A stretch of 6,886 nt of DNA from Clostridiales bacterium (GCA_019420405.1 JAHZHF010000164.1:1-6886); one strand, 5' to 3'; positions 1 through 6,644 are shown, counted from the first letter of the stretch. The notes: a model not told the origin generated them from the sequence alone. Numbers and translations are program-made.

Positions 1-1
1 G

Positions 2-460
2 GGAAGCGGCATTCCGAGAATTATTGATAAAGTAAAAGCTGCCGGACTGCGGGAACCGGAGTTTATTGGCGGCGAGGTTGATTTGCGCATTAATATCTAT
101 CGTGGACAGGTTGAAACCAAGGATCATAATGACTTTATTAATGCCAATAAAGTGCCAGATACTACGGGAAAAGTGCCGAATAGTGCCGGTGGAGTGCCGG
201 ATACAGTTGAAAAAGTACCGGATAGTGCGGGAAAAATGCCGGATACGATGGCGAAACTGCCGGATAATGAGCAGGAGCAGCAGATTTTTAAATATGTATT
301 GAAAAATAACTCCATTACGACAGCCAAGGCAGCAGAGCTTTTAGGAGTAAAACAGCGTAGAGCAAGAGCCGTTTTAATGAATATGGTTGAGAGTGCTTAT
401 TTGAGAAAAGAGGGCGCGGCACGAAGCACAATTTATGTAAAAAATACGGAAGGAAGATAA
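2..460 (+). CDS. ATP-binding AlbA_2/AAA_4-type transcriptional regulator, 3' part
   Basis: The 5' end lies outside the window; the frame is open from base 2 to TAA at 458-460 (152 visible codons). The visible start GSGIPRIIDKV followed by AGLREPEF and a short beta-rich stretch matches the end of the AAA_4 (HATPase_c_4-like) domain found in Schlafen/AlbA_2-type ATP-binding proteins, often annotated as RecG-like helicases or transcriptional regulators. Residues 50-91 (visible numbering) are six consecutive heptads of the form K-V-P-D-x-x-G. About residues 92-150 form a winged helix-turn-helix (NNSITTAKAAELLGVKQRRA, then a basic wing), a likely DNA-binding domain. The family's N-terminal AlbA_2 domain would lie upstream. 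The role is unproven; members are often found near mobile or defence genes. The start ATG in this frame at position 83 is internal, not a real start. It is followed directly by the integrase remnant (1-nt stop/start overlap). Confidence 0.8.
   Translation, partial: GSGIPRIIDKVKAAGLREPEFIGGEVDLRINIYRGQVETKDHNDFINANKVPDTTGKVPNSAGGVPDTVEKVPDSAGKMPDTMAKLPDNEQEQQIFKYVLKNNSITTAKAAELLGVKQRRARAVLMNMVESAYLRKEGAARSTIYVKNTEGR
149..274 (+). repeat. six 21-bp in-frame tandem repeats coding KVPDxxG heptads
   Basis: Six back-to-back 21-bp units (149-169, 170-190, 191-211, 212-232, 233-253, 254-274) share the core AAAGTGCCGGATA. They translate to KVPDTTG, KVPNSAG, GVPDTVE, KVPDSAG, KMPDTMA and KLPDNEQ. The unit length is exactly seven codons, so gain or loss of a unit would keep the frame. 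The tract links the ATPase-like domain to the C-terminal winged helix and is probably a flexible or surface-exposed linker. Copies differ mostly at positions 5-7 of the heptad. Confidence 0.9.
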
Positions 461-1375
461 TGCCGCATGGATACAGACAAAGTAATGCAAGACTTGTCTG
501 GTTAATGTGTCCTCACTTGTCCGCTAATTATGTCGCAGACTGTCCGCCGAATATGGCACAGGTGTCCGTTTACAAGGACGAACGGACCGGAAAGCGTCTG
601 GCTGTCTATTCCCCGGATCTGGCGGAGCTTCGGAAAAAGGAAAAGGAGATCAACAAAGATATGGACGAGGGGATCCTGACGGATACCGAGTTCAGGAGTA
701 TGACCCTCAATGATCTGTTTCAGATCCATCTGGAAACCACTAAGCTGGCGGAGAGTACAAAGAAGAATTACTGCCGGATGTGGGAAAGTCTGGTGAAAAA
801 TGATCTGGGACAGATGAAAGTGGTCCAGGTGAGGCCATCCCAGCTTTGAGATTGCCGTGGACCACCAGCTGACCTATAAAAACTGCGGGGTTGGCTGTAA
901 TTTCCATAAGACTTTGCCGAAGACACAGGCCGGAATCCGGGTGATTCCTATGAGTAAGATGGTAGGGAAAGCCTTTGAGACTCAGCGACGGCTGAATTTC
1001 CAGCTTGGGATTCCCCGGGATGTTGAGATTGACGGTCTTTCGGATTTCATTTTCATGAGCAGAAGCGGACGTCCCATGATGCCAAGCTCCGTCAATTTCA
1101 TTCTGCGTGATATTGTAAAGGCATACAATCAGGAAGAAAGGGAGCGGGCAAAGCGGGAAAAAAGGAAGACGGAAGAGATGCCTAATATTTCCGCTCACAT
1201 CCTGAGGCATACCGCTTGTACACATATGGCGGAGACAGATCTGGATATCAAGGTTGTTCAGTATGTGATGGGACACGCCAATATCAGTGTGACTATGGAT
1301 GTTTACAATCACGTAACGGATCAGGAAAGGATTGTCCGGGAGATTGACAAACTGGATGAAGTTCAGGTCATGTAA
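460..1375 (+). pseudogene. decayed Tn916-family tyrosine recombinase (integrase), internal deletion and frameshift
   Basis: Two pieces of one integrase lie in different frames. The 5' piece (460-849) holds the arm-type region (KRLAVYSPDLAELRKKEKEI, then KDMDEGI) and the start of the core-binding domain, ending at VRPSQL and TGA 847-849. The 3' piece is open from 833 to TAA 1373-1375 (frame offset by one) and begins FEIAVDHQLTYKN. It keeps the catalytic-domain Lys (920-922, in PKTQAG), the HxxR box HILR (His 1196-1198, Arg 1205-1207), the GH box (His 1274-1276) and the nucleophile Tyr (1304-1306, MDVYNH). Compared with Tn916 Int, roughly 110 residues are missing between the RPS and VDHQL motifs. 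They would contain most of the core-binding domain and the first catalytic Arg, so it cannot be active. The junction must lie within 833-849. A GTG at 857 could start the 3' piece, but with no visible ribosome site. The first ~35 residues (MPHGYRQ... to MAQ) do not resemble integrase, suggesting the 5' end was also replaced. Excision of a parent element from this copy is unlikely. Confidence 0.85.
492..569 (+). repeat. degenerate ~22-24-nt tandem repeats
   Basis: Three to four diverged units can be lined up: ACTTGTCTGGTTAAT at 492, ACTTGTCCGCTAATTATG at 515, ACTGTCCGCCGAATATGG at 539, and a last partial TGTCCG at 563. TGTCCG cores start at 518, 541 and 563 (spacing 23 and 22). The tract covers the non-integrase 5' end of the recombinase remnant. 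Spacing is not a strict multiple of three, so it does not code a clean protein repeat. It may be a broken relic of a coding heptad/octad tract or unrelated recombination debris. Confidence 0.5.
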
Positions 1376-1438
1376 TGCAGTCCGCCATGGACCTCATGCA
1401 CTGCGTTCATTGAGTCGCAGCTGTCGTCTTATAAGTGC

Positions 1439-1490
1439 AATTTCAAGTCTGCCCTTATGTGAGTAAACTCCCATCGGGCAGCCTGAAATT
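1439..1490. repeat. imperfect inverted repeat / stem-loop downstream of integrase remnant
   Basis: The left arm AATTTCA (1439-1445) plus CTGCCC (1449-1454) pairs with GGGCAG (1476-1481) plus TGAAATT (1484-1490). This leaves a 3/2-nt internal loop and a 21-nt terminal loop, which itself contains the self-complementary GAGTAAACTC (1461-1470). TGC before the left arm (1436-1438) and a GCA further out on the right could extend the stem. No T-tract follows on either strand, so it is not a standard intrinsic terminator. It could be an attachment-end structure of the lost element, a dispersed repeat, or an RNA fold. Confidence 0.6.
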
Positions 1491-1522
1491 CCCCTTGCAT
1501 GGCTCATAGTTTTCGCGAAAAT

Positions 1523-1540
1523 TGGTGTAAAAATGGTGTA
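1523..1540 (+). repeat. TGGTGTA direct repeat pair (possible integrase arm sites)
   Basis: TGGTGTA occurs at 1523-1529 and 1534-1540, an 11-bp period (one helical turn), next to the palindrome TTTTCGCGAAAA at 1510-1521. Tn916-type integrases bind short direct repeats near element ends with their N-terminal arm domain. The position just beyond the integrase 3' end is where such sites would be expected. The assignment as arm sites is inference only. Confidence 0.35.
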
Positions 1541-1581
1541 GTAAGCCATTTTTCGGAAGAACTGAAAATTTGAAAACACAA

Positions 1582-1618
1582 AGAAAGCCCGTAAAATCAA
1601 GCTTTTTTCAGGCTTTCT
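1582..1618. terminator. hairpin, possible terminator (better on the minus strand)
   Basis: AGAAAGCC (1582-1589) and GGCTTTCT (1611-1618) form a perfect 8-bp stem. The 21-nt loop holds AAAA and TTTTTT runs that can pair to extend the fold. On the plus strand the stem is followed by A-rich, not T-rich, sequence. Read on the minus strand it is followed by TTGTGTTTTC, weakly like an intrinsic terminator. It may simply insulate clpB from the left-hand region. Confidence 0.4.
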
Positions 1619-1636
1619 AAAAAAATCTTAAAAAAA

Positions 1637-1663
1637 ATAGCACTCAAGCGTTGACTTGGCTAA
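1637..1663 (+). promoter_or_regulatory. CIRCE-like (HrcA operator) element, right arm degenerate
   Basis: The canonical CIRCE is TTAGCACTC-N9-GAGTGCTAA. Here the left arm is ATAGCACTC (8 of 9 match), then exactly 9 nt, then CTTGGCTAA (5 of 9, the outer GCTAA intact). The element overlaps the -35 box of the clpB promoter, the expected place for repression by HrcA. No CtsR-type GGTCAAA direct repeat is visible upstream of clpB. HrcA control is inferred; the weak right arm lowers certainty. Confidence 0.5.
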
Positions 1664-1679
1664 CAACATTTGCTATATT
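1651..1679 (+). promoter_or_regulatory. sigma-A-type promoter of clpB
   Basis: A -35 box TTGACT (1651-1656; 5 of 6 to consensus) and a -10 box TATATT (1674-1679; 5 of 6) are separated by an ideal 17 nt. This predicts a start of transcription near 1686 and a leader of about 25 nt before clpB. The A-tracts just upstream (1619-1637) could act as an UP-like element. Confidence 0.75.
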
Positions 1680-1695
1680 TCTACTAGAACACAAA

Positions 1696-1703
1696 AAGGA
1701 GGG
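1696..1703 (+). promoter_or_regulatory. clpB ribosome binding site
   Basis: AAGGAGGG lies 7-8 nt before the ATG at 1711. It decides the start: the frame is also open upstream to a TTG at 1651, but that codon is the -35 box and lies before the predicted transcription start. Confidence 0.85.
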
Positions 1704-1710
1704 AAGTATC

Positions 1711-4314
1711 ATGAATATAAACAGATTTACACAGAATTCACTGCAGGCTGTTCAGAACTGCGAGAAGATCGCCGCAGATAATGGAAACCAGGAATTTGCG
1801 CAGGAGCATCTGCTCTACGCGCTGTTGACGCAGGACGACAGTCTGATTTTAAAATTACTTGAGAAGATGAGTATCCAGGGCCAGCTCTTTATCAACCGTG
1901 TGGAGCAGGCGATCGGTAAGCGGCCGAAAGTCCAGGGCGGCAAGGCTTACGTGGGACAGGATCTCAACAATGCCCTCATCCATGCAGAGGATGAGGCGAA
2001 GCAGATGGGCGACGAATATGTATCTGTTGAGCATCTGTTTCTCTCCCTGTTAAAATATGCAAGTAAAGATATGAAGCAGATCTACCGGGAGTTTGGAATC
2101 AGCCGGGAGGGATTCCTCCACGCGCTGTCAACAGTCCGCGGGAACCAGCGTGTGACCAGTGACAACCCGGAGGCAACTTATGATACATTGAATAAATACG
2201 GGCAGGATCTGGTGGAGCGGGCCAGAGACCAGAAGCTTGATCCGGTCATCGGCCGTGATGAGGAGATCCGTAATGTGATCCGTATCCTTTCCAGGAAGAC
2301 GAAGAACAATCCGGTGCTCATCGGTGAGCCCGGTGTCGGTAAAACCGCAGTGGCGGAAGGACTGGCGCAGCGGATTGTCAGTGGAGACGTACCGGAAGGC
2401 CTGAAGGATAAGACGATCTTTTCTCTTGATATGGGAGCTCTTGTTGCGGGAGCAAAGTACAGAGGAGAGTTCGAGGAGCGTCTGAAAGCGGTTCTGGAAG
2501 AGGTGAAGAACAGTGACGGTAAGATCATCCTGTTTATCGATGAGCTGCATACGATTGTGGGCACCGGGAAGACGGACGGAGCCATGGATGCGGGCAATAT
2601 GTTAAAGCCTATGCTGGCAAGAGGTGAACTGCACTGCATCGGCGCTACAACGCTGGATGAGTACCGCCAGTATATTGAGAAGGACGCAGCTCTGGAGAGG
2701 CGTTTCCAGCCGGTTCTGGTGGATGAGCCCACTGTGGAGGACGCGATCTCCATTCTGCGTGGATTGAAGGAGCGGTACGAGGTGTACCATGGCGTGAAGA
2801 TCACGGACAGCGCTCTTGTGGCTGCGGCTACGTTGTCTAACCGCTATATTTCCGACCGTTTCCTTCCGGATAAGGCCATCGACCTGGTGGATGAGGCGTG
2901 TGCCCTGATCAAGACAGAACTGGACTCCATGCCCACAGAGCTTGACGAGCTCAGGCGGCGCGTGATGCAGCTTGAGATCGAGGAGGAAGCGCTTAAGAAA
3001 GAAGAAGACCGCTTAAGCCGCGAGCGTCTGGAGCATCTCCAGGAGGAACTGGCGGGACTCAGAGAAGAGTACGCCGGAAAGAAAGTACAGTGGGAGAATG
3101 AGAAAACTTCCGTAGAGCGGGTTCAGAAGATCCGCGAGGAGATCGAGCAGGTTAATAAAGACATCCAGAAAGCACAGAGAGAATATGACTTAAATAAAGC
3201 GGCTGAGCTTCAGTACGGCAGACTCCCGCAGCTACAGAAGCAGCTTGAGGAAGAGGAAGAACGGGTGAAGGCAAAAGACCTGTCTCTCGTTCACGAGGCT
3301 GTGACGGAAGACGAGATTGCAAGGATTGTTTCCCGCTGGACGGGAATCCCTGTGGCGAAGTTAAATGAGAGCGAGAGGAACAAGACGCTTCACCTGGCGG
3401 ATGAACTTCATAAGAGAGTTGTGGGACAGGATGAGGGCGTTGAGCTTGTGACAGAGGCGATCATCCGCTCCAAAGCAGGGATCAAAGATCCGACGAAACC
3501 CATCGGTTCCTTCCTGTTTTTAGGGCCGACGGGAGTCGGGAAAACCGAGCTTGCCAAAGCGCTGGCCCAGAGTTTGTTTGACGATGAGAACAATATGGTC
3601 CGTATCGATATGAGCGAGTACATGGAGAAATACTCCGTGTCCAGACTGATCGGAGCTCCTCCGGGATATGTAGGATATGACGAGGGTGGTCAGCTCACTG
3701 AGGCGGTCAGAAGAAAACCATACTCCGTCGTTCTCTTCGACGAGATCGAGAAGGCGCACCCGGATGTATTTAACGTGCTTCTGCAGGTGCTGGACGACGG
3801 ACGTATCACGGATTCACAGGGGCGGACCGTGGACTTTAAGAACACGATTCTGATCATGACATCCAATATCGGCGCAAACTATCTGCTGGAAGGAATCCGG
3901 GATGACGGAACGATCGACGAGAAGTGCGAGGAGTTCGTCATGAACGACTTAAAGGCGCATTTCAGACCGGAGTTTTTAAATCGTCTGGATGAAATAATTA
4001 TGTTCCGGCCATTGACGAAAGAGAATATCCGTGCCATCATAGATTTGTTAATCGCAGATGTGAACAAGCGGCTCAGTGAACGGGAACTTCGGATTGAGCT
4101 GACGGAAGCGGCGAAGGATTTCGTCGTCGAGGGCGGTTATGATCCGATGTACGGTGCAAGACCGCTCAAGAGATATCTGCAGAAAAATGTGGAGACGCTG
4201 GCGGCAAGGCTGATCCTTGCAGGAAATGTAGGACGCGGGGATGTGATCCTGATCGACGCCTCAGATGGAAAGCTGGTGGCGGACGTGAAAGGACAGATTA
4301 CAGCGACGGAATAA
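1711..4314 (+). CDS. clpB: ClpB ATP-dependent disaggregase (Hsp100)
   Basis: Complete protein of 867 residues, the normal ClpB length. ClpB is a cytoplasmic hexameric AAA+ machine that works with DnaK/DnaJ/GrpE to pull polypeptides out of heat-induced aggregates. Domains: Clp N-terminal domain (~1-145); NBD1 with Walker A GEPGVGKT (205-212), pore-loop Tyr250 in AKYRGEF, Walker B ending Asp277-Glu278 and Arg fingers Arg330-Arg331; the long charged coiled-coil middle domain (~405-525) that marks ClpB rather than ClpA/ClpC; NBD2 with Walker A GPTGVGKT (605-612), pore Tyr653 in GYVGY, Walker B Asp677-Glu678, Arg finger Arg758 and sensor-2 Arg817 (GARPLKR). I see no IGF/LGF-type ClpP-binding loop, as expected of ClpB. 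An internal ATG near residue 147-150 could yield a short form lacking the N-domain as in other bacteria, but none is convincing here. Start chosen at the ATG with AAGGAGGG. It has its own promoter with a CIRCE-like operator; dinB follows after 30 nt without a terminator. Confidence 0.97.
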   Translation: MNINRFTQNSLQAVQNCEKIAADNGNQEFAQEHLLYALLTQDDSLILKLLEKMSIQGQLFINRVEQAIGKRPKVQGGKAYVGQDLNNALIHAEDEAKQMGDEYVSVEHLFLSLLKYASKDMKQIYREFGISREGFLHALSTVRGNQRVTSDNPEATYDTLNKYGQDLVERARDQKLDPVIGRDEEIRNVIRILSRKTKNNPVLIGEPGVGKTAVAEGLAQRIVSGDVPEGLKDKTIFSLDMGALVAGAKYRGEFEERLKAVLEEVKNSDGKIILFIDELHTIVGTGKTDGAMDAGNMLKPMLARGELHCIGATTLDEYRQYIEKDAALERRFQPVLVDEPTVEDAISILRGLKERYEVYHGVKITDSALVAAATLSNRYISDRFLPDKAIDLVDEACALIKTELDSMPTELDELRRRVMQLEIEEEALKKEEDRLSRERLEHLQEELAGLREEYAGKKVQWENEKTSVERVQKIREEIEQVNKDIQKAQREYDLNKAAELQYGRLPQLQKQLEEEEERVKAKDLSLVHEAVTEDEIARIVSRWTGIPVAKLNESERNKTLHLADELHKRVVGQDEGVELVTEAIIRSKAGIKDPTKPIGSFLFLGPTGVGKTELAKALAQSLFDDENNMVRIDMSEYMEKYSVSRLIGAPPGYVGYDEGGQLTEAVRRKPYSVVLFDEIEKAHPDVFNVLLQVLDDGRITDSQGRTVDFKNTILIMTSNIGANYLLEGIRDDGTIDEKCEEFVMNDLKAHFRPEFLNRLDEIIMFRPLTKENIRAIIDLLIADVNKRLSERELRIELTEAAKDFVVEGGYDPMYGARPLKRYLQKNVETLAARLILAGNVGRGDVILIDASDGKLVADVKGQITATE

Positions 4315-4344
4315 GACGCCGGTGTGAAAGGACGGATGTGTCGG

Positions 4345-5634
4345 ATGACGCCCATTATCTTTCATATTGATGTGAATTCGGCTTATTTGAGCTGGACTGC
4401 AGTGGAACAACTGAAAAATGGCGCTAAAGTTGACTTGCGCGAGATACCGGCCATCATCGGCGGGGATCAGAAATCCCGGCACGGCGTGGTGCTCGCCAAG
4501 TCTCCTGCGGCGAAAAGATATGGCATCCGCACGGGGGAACCCGTTGCGAATGCCTTTCGTAAGTGCCCGAATCTTGTTATGTTTCCCCCGGATCATAAGA
4601 TGTACCGGGAGAAGAGCAGGCTTCTGATGGAATACCTTCGGACATTTACGAAAGAGATCGAACAGGTCAGTGTGGATGAGTGCTATATGGATTTCACTTC
4701 CATTGCTGACAGGTATCATTCGCCCATTGACGGGGCGGTGGAGATCAAGGACGGGATCAAAGAGCGCTTTGGATTCACCGTCAATATCGGAATCTCCAGC
4801 AATAAACTTCTGGCAAAAATGGCTTCGGACTTTGAAAAACCGGACCGGATTCATACGCTGTTTCCACAGGAGATCGAGCAGAAAATGTGGCCCCTGCCGA
4901 TCGGCGAACTGTATATGGCGGGAAAGTCCAGTGTGGAAGTATTGAAAAAACTGGAGATCAACACCATCGGGGATTTGGCCCGCACAGACCCGAATCTGAT
5001 CACGCTTCATCTGAAAAGCCACGGGAGGATGCTCTGGGAGTTCGCCAACGGCCGGGGAACGGATGTGGTGCGCGCAGAACCGGAGGAGGCAAAGGGAATC
5101 GGAAATTCGACCACACTCCGGGAGGATGCGGCTACGATAGAGGAAGTACGTCCCGTATTTGAGCGTCTTGCGGGGAGCGTGGCGGGAAGGCTTAGAAAGG
5201 CCGGGAAGAAAGCCGGAATGGTGAGCATGGAGATCAAATATCATGATTTCCGCACGGCGTCCCATCAGATACAGCTGGATAAGGCAACCAGCGATGAAAA
5301 AGTGCTGATGGAGACCGCGTGCAGCCTGTTTCTTGAGATATGGAGCGGGGAGCCGGTGCGTCTCCTGGGAATCCGGACATCGAAACTGGTGGATGAGGCG
5401 GCGCCGGAACAGCTCACTATTTTTGATATCCAGATGCCGCCGGAACTGGATGAAAAGCATAAGCGGCTTAAAAAAGCCATGGACGAGCTGAATGCGCGGT
5501 TCGGGGAAGGCGCTGTGGTGAAGGCCAGTCTTATGAAGAAAAGTCCGGGGAAAAAGCACCAGCCTGGGGAAAAAGACTCCGGAGAAAGAGCATCAGCCTA
5601 TGGGAAAGATGAAAGTTTGAGGGGAAAATCATGA
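4345..5634 (+). CDS. dinB: DNA polymerase IV, Y-family translesion polymerase
   Basis: About 429 residues. Error-prone polymerase that copies past damaged template bases. Palm/fingers: IIFHIDVNSAYLSW with catalytic Asp9 and Tyr14 at the steric-gate position; the second acidic motif SVDECYMDF (Asp111-Glu112), a variant of the commoner SIDEAYLD; conserved SSNKLLAKMASD (Lys154). A helix-hairpin-helix thumb follows (LYMAGKSS, then INTIGDLA, with Ala192 in the usual GVGK-like turn). The little finger spans ~240-350. A beta-clamp-binding motif QLTIF lies at 356-360, internal rather than at the C-terminus. Residues 398-429 form a hydrophilic Lys/Gly/Ser-rich tail with no recognisable domain. Start: ATG 4345 gives the family-typical N-terminus, but its AAAGGA (4327-4332) is 12 nt away. 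ATG 4336 and GTG 4324 are in frame and would add 3 or 7 residues. It lies 30 nt after clpB and overlaps the next gene by 4 nt, so it is probably co-transcribed. No LexA-box-like sequence was recognised in the short gap before it. Confidence 0.93.
   Translation: MTPIIFHIDVNSAYLSWTAVEQLKNGAKVDLREIPAIIGGDQKSRHGVVLAKSPAAKRYGIRTGEPVANAFRKCPNLVMFPPDHKMYREKSRLLMEYLRTFTKEIEQVSVDECYMDFTSIADRYHSPIDGAVEIKDGIKERFGFTVNIGISSNKLLAKMASDFEKPDRIHTLFPQEIEQKMWPLPIGELYMAGKSSVEVLKKLEINTIGDLARTDPNLITLHLKSHGRMLWEFANGRGTDVVRAEPEEAKGIGNSTTLREDAATIEEVRPVFERLAGSVAGRLRKAGKKAGMVSMEIKYHDFRTASHQIQLDKATSDEKVLMETACSLFLEIWSGEPVRLLGIRTSKLVDEAAPEQLTIFDIQMPPELDEKHKRLKKAMDELNARFGEGAVVKASLMKKSPGKKHQPGEKDSGERASAYGKDESLRGKS
5619..5624 (+). 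promoter_or_regulatory. ribosome site of the acyltransferase gene, inside dinB
   Basis: GAGGGG ends 6 nt before the ATG at 5631 and lies within the last codons of dinB. With the ATGA stop/start overlap (5631-5634) this points to translational coupling of the two genes. Confidence 0.7.
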
Positions 5635-6644
5635 AAGAGAAAAATTATAATCTGGAGCTGATCCGGATGATATCCTTTGTCCTTGTGATTGCGATCCATG
5701 TGACGAATTATTTCTGCCGTGCATACGGAAAGATTCCTCAGGGAGAGTACCTGTTTTCTCTTGCGCTGGACACGGCCGCGCGGGTCAGCGTTCCCTGTTT
5801 CTTTATGATATCAGGAGCCCTGCTTCTGGGGCGGGAAGAACCGGTCAGCAAACACATCAGCCGTCTGATCAGATTTGTCATCGTACTGGTGGTGTGGAGT
5901 GCAATATACTACGTCTGGAACATCGGATACATGAAATCGGAGTATGATCTGAAAGATATTCTGGAAGTTCCGGTGGAAGCACATCTGTGGTATATGTATG
6001 CTATGATCCCGATTTATATTGCCATGCCGTTTCTGCAGGTGCTGTGCCGGGCGATGAGTATGACGCTGGAGCGGTTATTCCTGATTGTGACGACAGTGGC
6101 GGTACTTGTCAATTATGGCATGTGGCTGATTCATCAGGAACCGTATTACGATTTCCCTCTGATAGGGGATCGGGTTTATGCATACTACCTCTTTATAGGA
6201 TACTACATTTACAAGTACAGAAGGCACATCCGGATCAGCCAGAAGACGGCTGTCATAGTCTGCATTTTTTCTATGGCTGCTTCTTTTGGAATCACCCTGG
6301 CTGCGACAACAGTGCAGCAGGATCATTATGAGGGAGCTCTTACTTATGCGGCACCGTTCATAATACTTTCGGCGGTAAGCTTTTTCCTGTTTATGCTCCG
6401 AATACGCGGGGCTCATTTTGTCCCCGGAGAGCGGAGCCGCAGGATAATAGACCTGTTCTGCAGTTGCTCTTTTGGGATTTATCTGATCCATATCCTGTTT
6501 CTGGATAACTATAAGAAACATATGGAGCCGTGGGATCTGTCCGCCTGGATTGCGGTTCCGGCGCTTATAATCGGAATCAGCGGCGTGTCGTTTGTCTGCG
6601 TGTGGGGGATACGGAAGTTCCGGGTGGGACGGAAGATCACATAA
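5631..6644 (+). CDS. acyltransferase_3-family membrane protein (OafA/WecH-like)
   Basis: Complete protein of 337 residues with about ten hydrophobic membrane segments (roughly 12-29, 43-67, 78-98, 118-137, 149-165, 181-194, 206-226, 238-256, 273-291, 306-326). The N-terminus NLELIRMISFVLVIAIHVTN shows the family hallmark Arg-x10-His (Arg12, His23) in the first segment, and RVSVPCFFMISGALLL matches the typical second segment. SFGIYLIHILFLD near the C-terminus is also characteristic. Family members move acyl groups, commonly acetyl, from the cytoplasmic side onto cell-surface sugars, peptidoglycan or lipids; the acceptor here cannot be told from sequence, and no glycan genes are in view. It starts at the ATG overlapping the dinB stop by 4 nt, with a good ribosome site, so it is likely the third gene of the clpB-dinB unit. 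The basic tail (RKFRVGRKIT) should be cytoplasmic. Confidence 0.88.
   Translation: MKEKNYNLELIRMISFVLVIAIHVTNYFCRAYGKIPQGEYLFSLALDTAARVSVPCFFMISGALLLGREEPVSKHISRLIRFVIVLVVWSAIYYVWNIGYMKSEYDLKDILEVPVEAHLWYMYAMIPIYIAMPFLQVLCRAMSMTLERLFLIVTTVAVLVNYGMWLIHQEPYYDFPLIGDRVYAYYLFIGYYIYKYRRHIRISQKTAVIVCIFSMAASFGITLAATTVQQDHYEGALTYAAPFIILSAVSFFLFMLRIRGAHFVPGERSRRIIDLFCSCSFGIYLIHILFLDNYKKHMEPWDLSAWIAVPALIIGISGVSFVCVWGIRKFRVGRKIT

Larger units (their letters stand above)
1376..1710. other. intergenic region between integrase remnant and clpB
   Basis: No supported gene lies in this 335-nt stretch. In order it contains an imperfect inverted repeat (1439-1490), a perfect 12-bp palindrome TTTTCGCGAAAA (1510-1521), two TGGTGTA direct repeats (1523-1540), a hairpin with a long A/T-rich loop (1582-1618), A-tracts at about 1619-1637, and the clpB promoter, CIRCE-like operator and ribosome site. 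The first half could be the old right end of the mobile element that carried the integrase; the second half is the clpB control region. Confidence 0.7.

Noticed and set aside
149..274. CRISPR-like array
   Set aside because: Units are contiguous 21-bp repeats without spacers and are in frame within a coding sequence.
740..1312. 190-codon minus-strand open frame
   Set aside because: Shadow of the integrase remnant; the plus strand carries the conserved recombinase motifs.
1394..1600. 68-codon minus-strand open frame in the intergenic region
   Set aside because: It covers the inverted repeat and hairpin, has no clear ribosome site or family; better explained as open sequence over a repeat. Kept only as a note in the repeat finding.
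1651..1710. 20-codon N-terminal extension of ClpB from TTG 1651
   Set aside because: The TTG is the -35 box; the start at 1711 has a strong ribosome site and gives the normal ClpB N-terminus.
1620..1710. CtsR operator upstream of clpB
   Set aside because: No GGTCAAA-type direct heptamer pair on either strand; only a CIRCE-like match is present.
4315..4344. Separate promoter or terminator between clpB and dinB
   Set aside because: The gap is only 30 nt and shows no hairpin with T-tract; a promoter inside clpB cannot be excluded but none is convincing.
4261..5559. 432-codon open frame on the minus strand
   Set aside because: Antisense to dinB, whose motifs are unmistakable. The minus translation is His/Arg/Phe-rich with no recognisable domain and no ribosome site.
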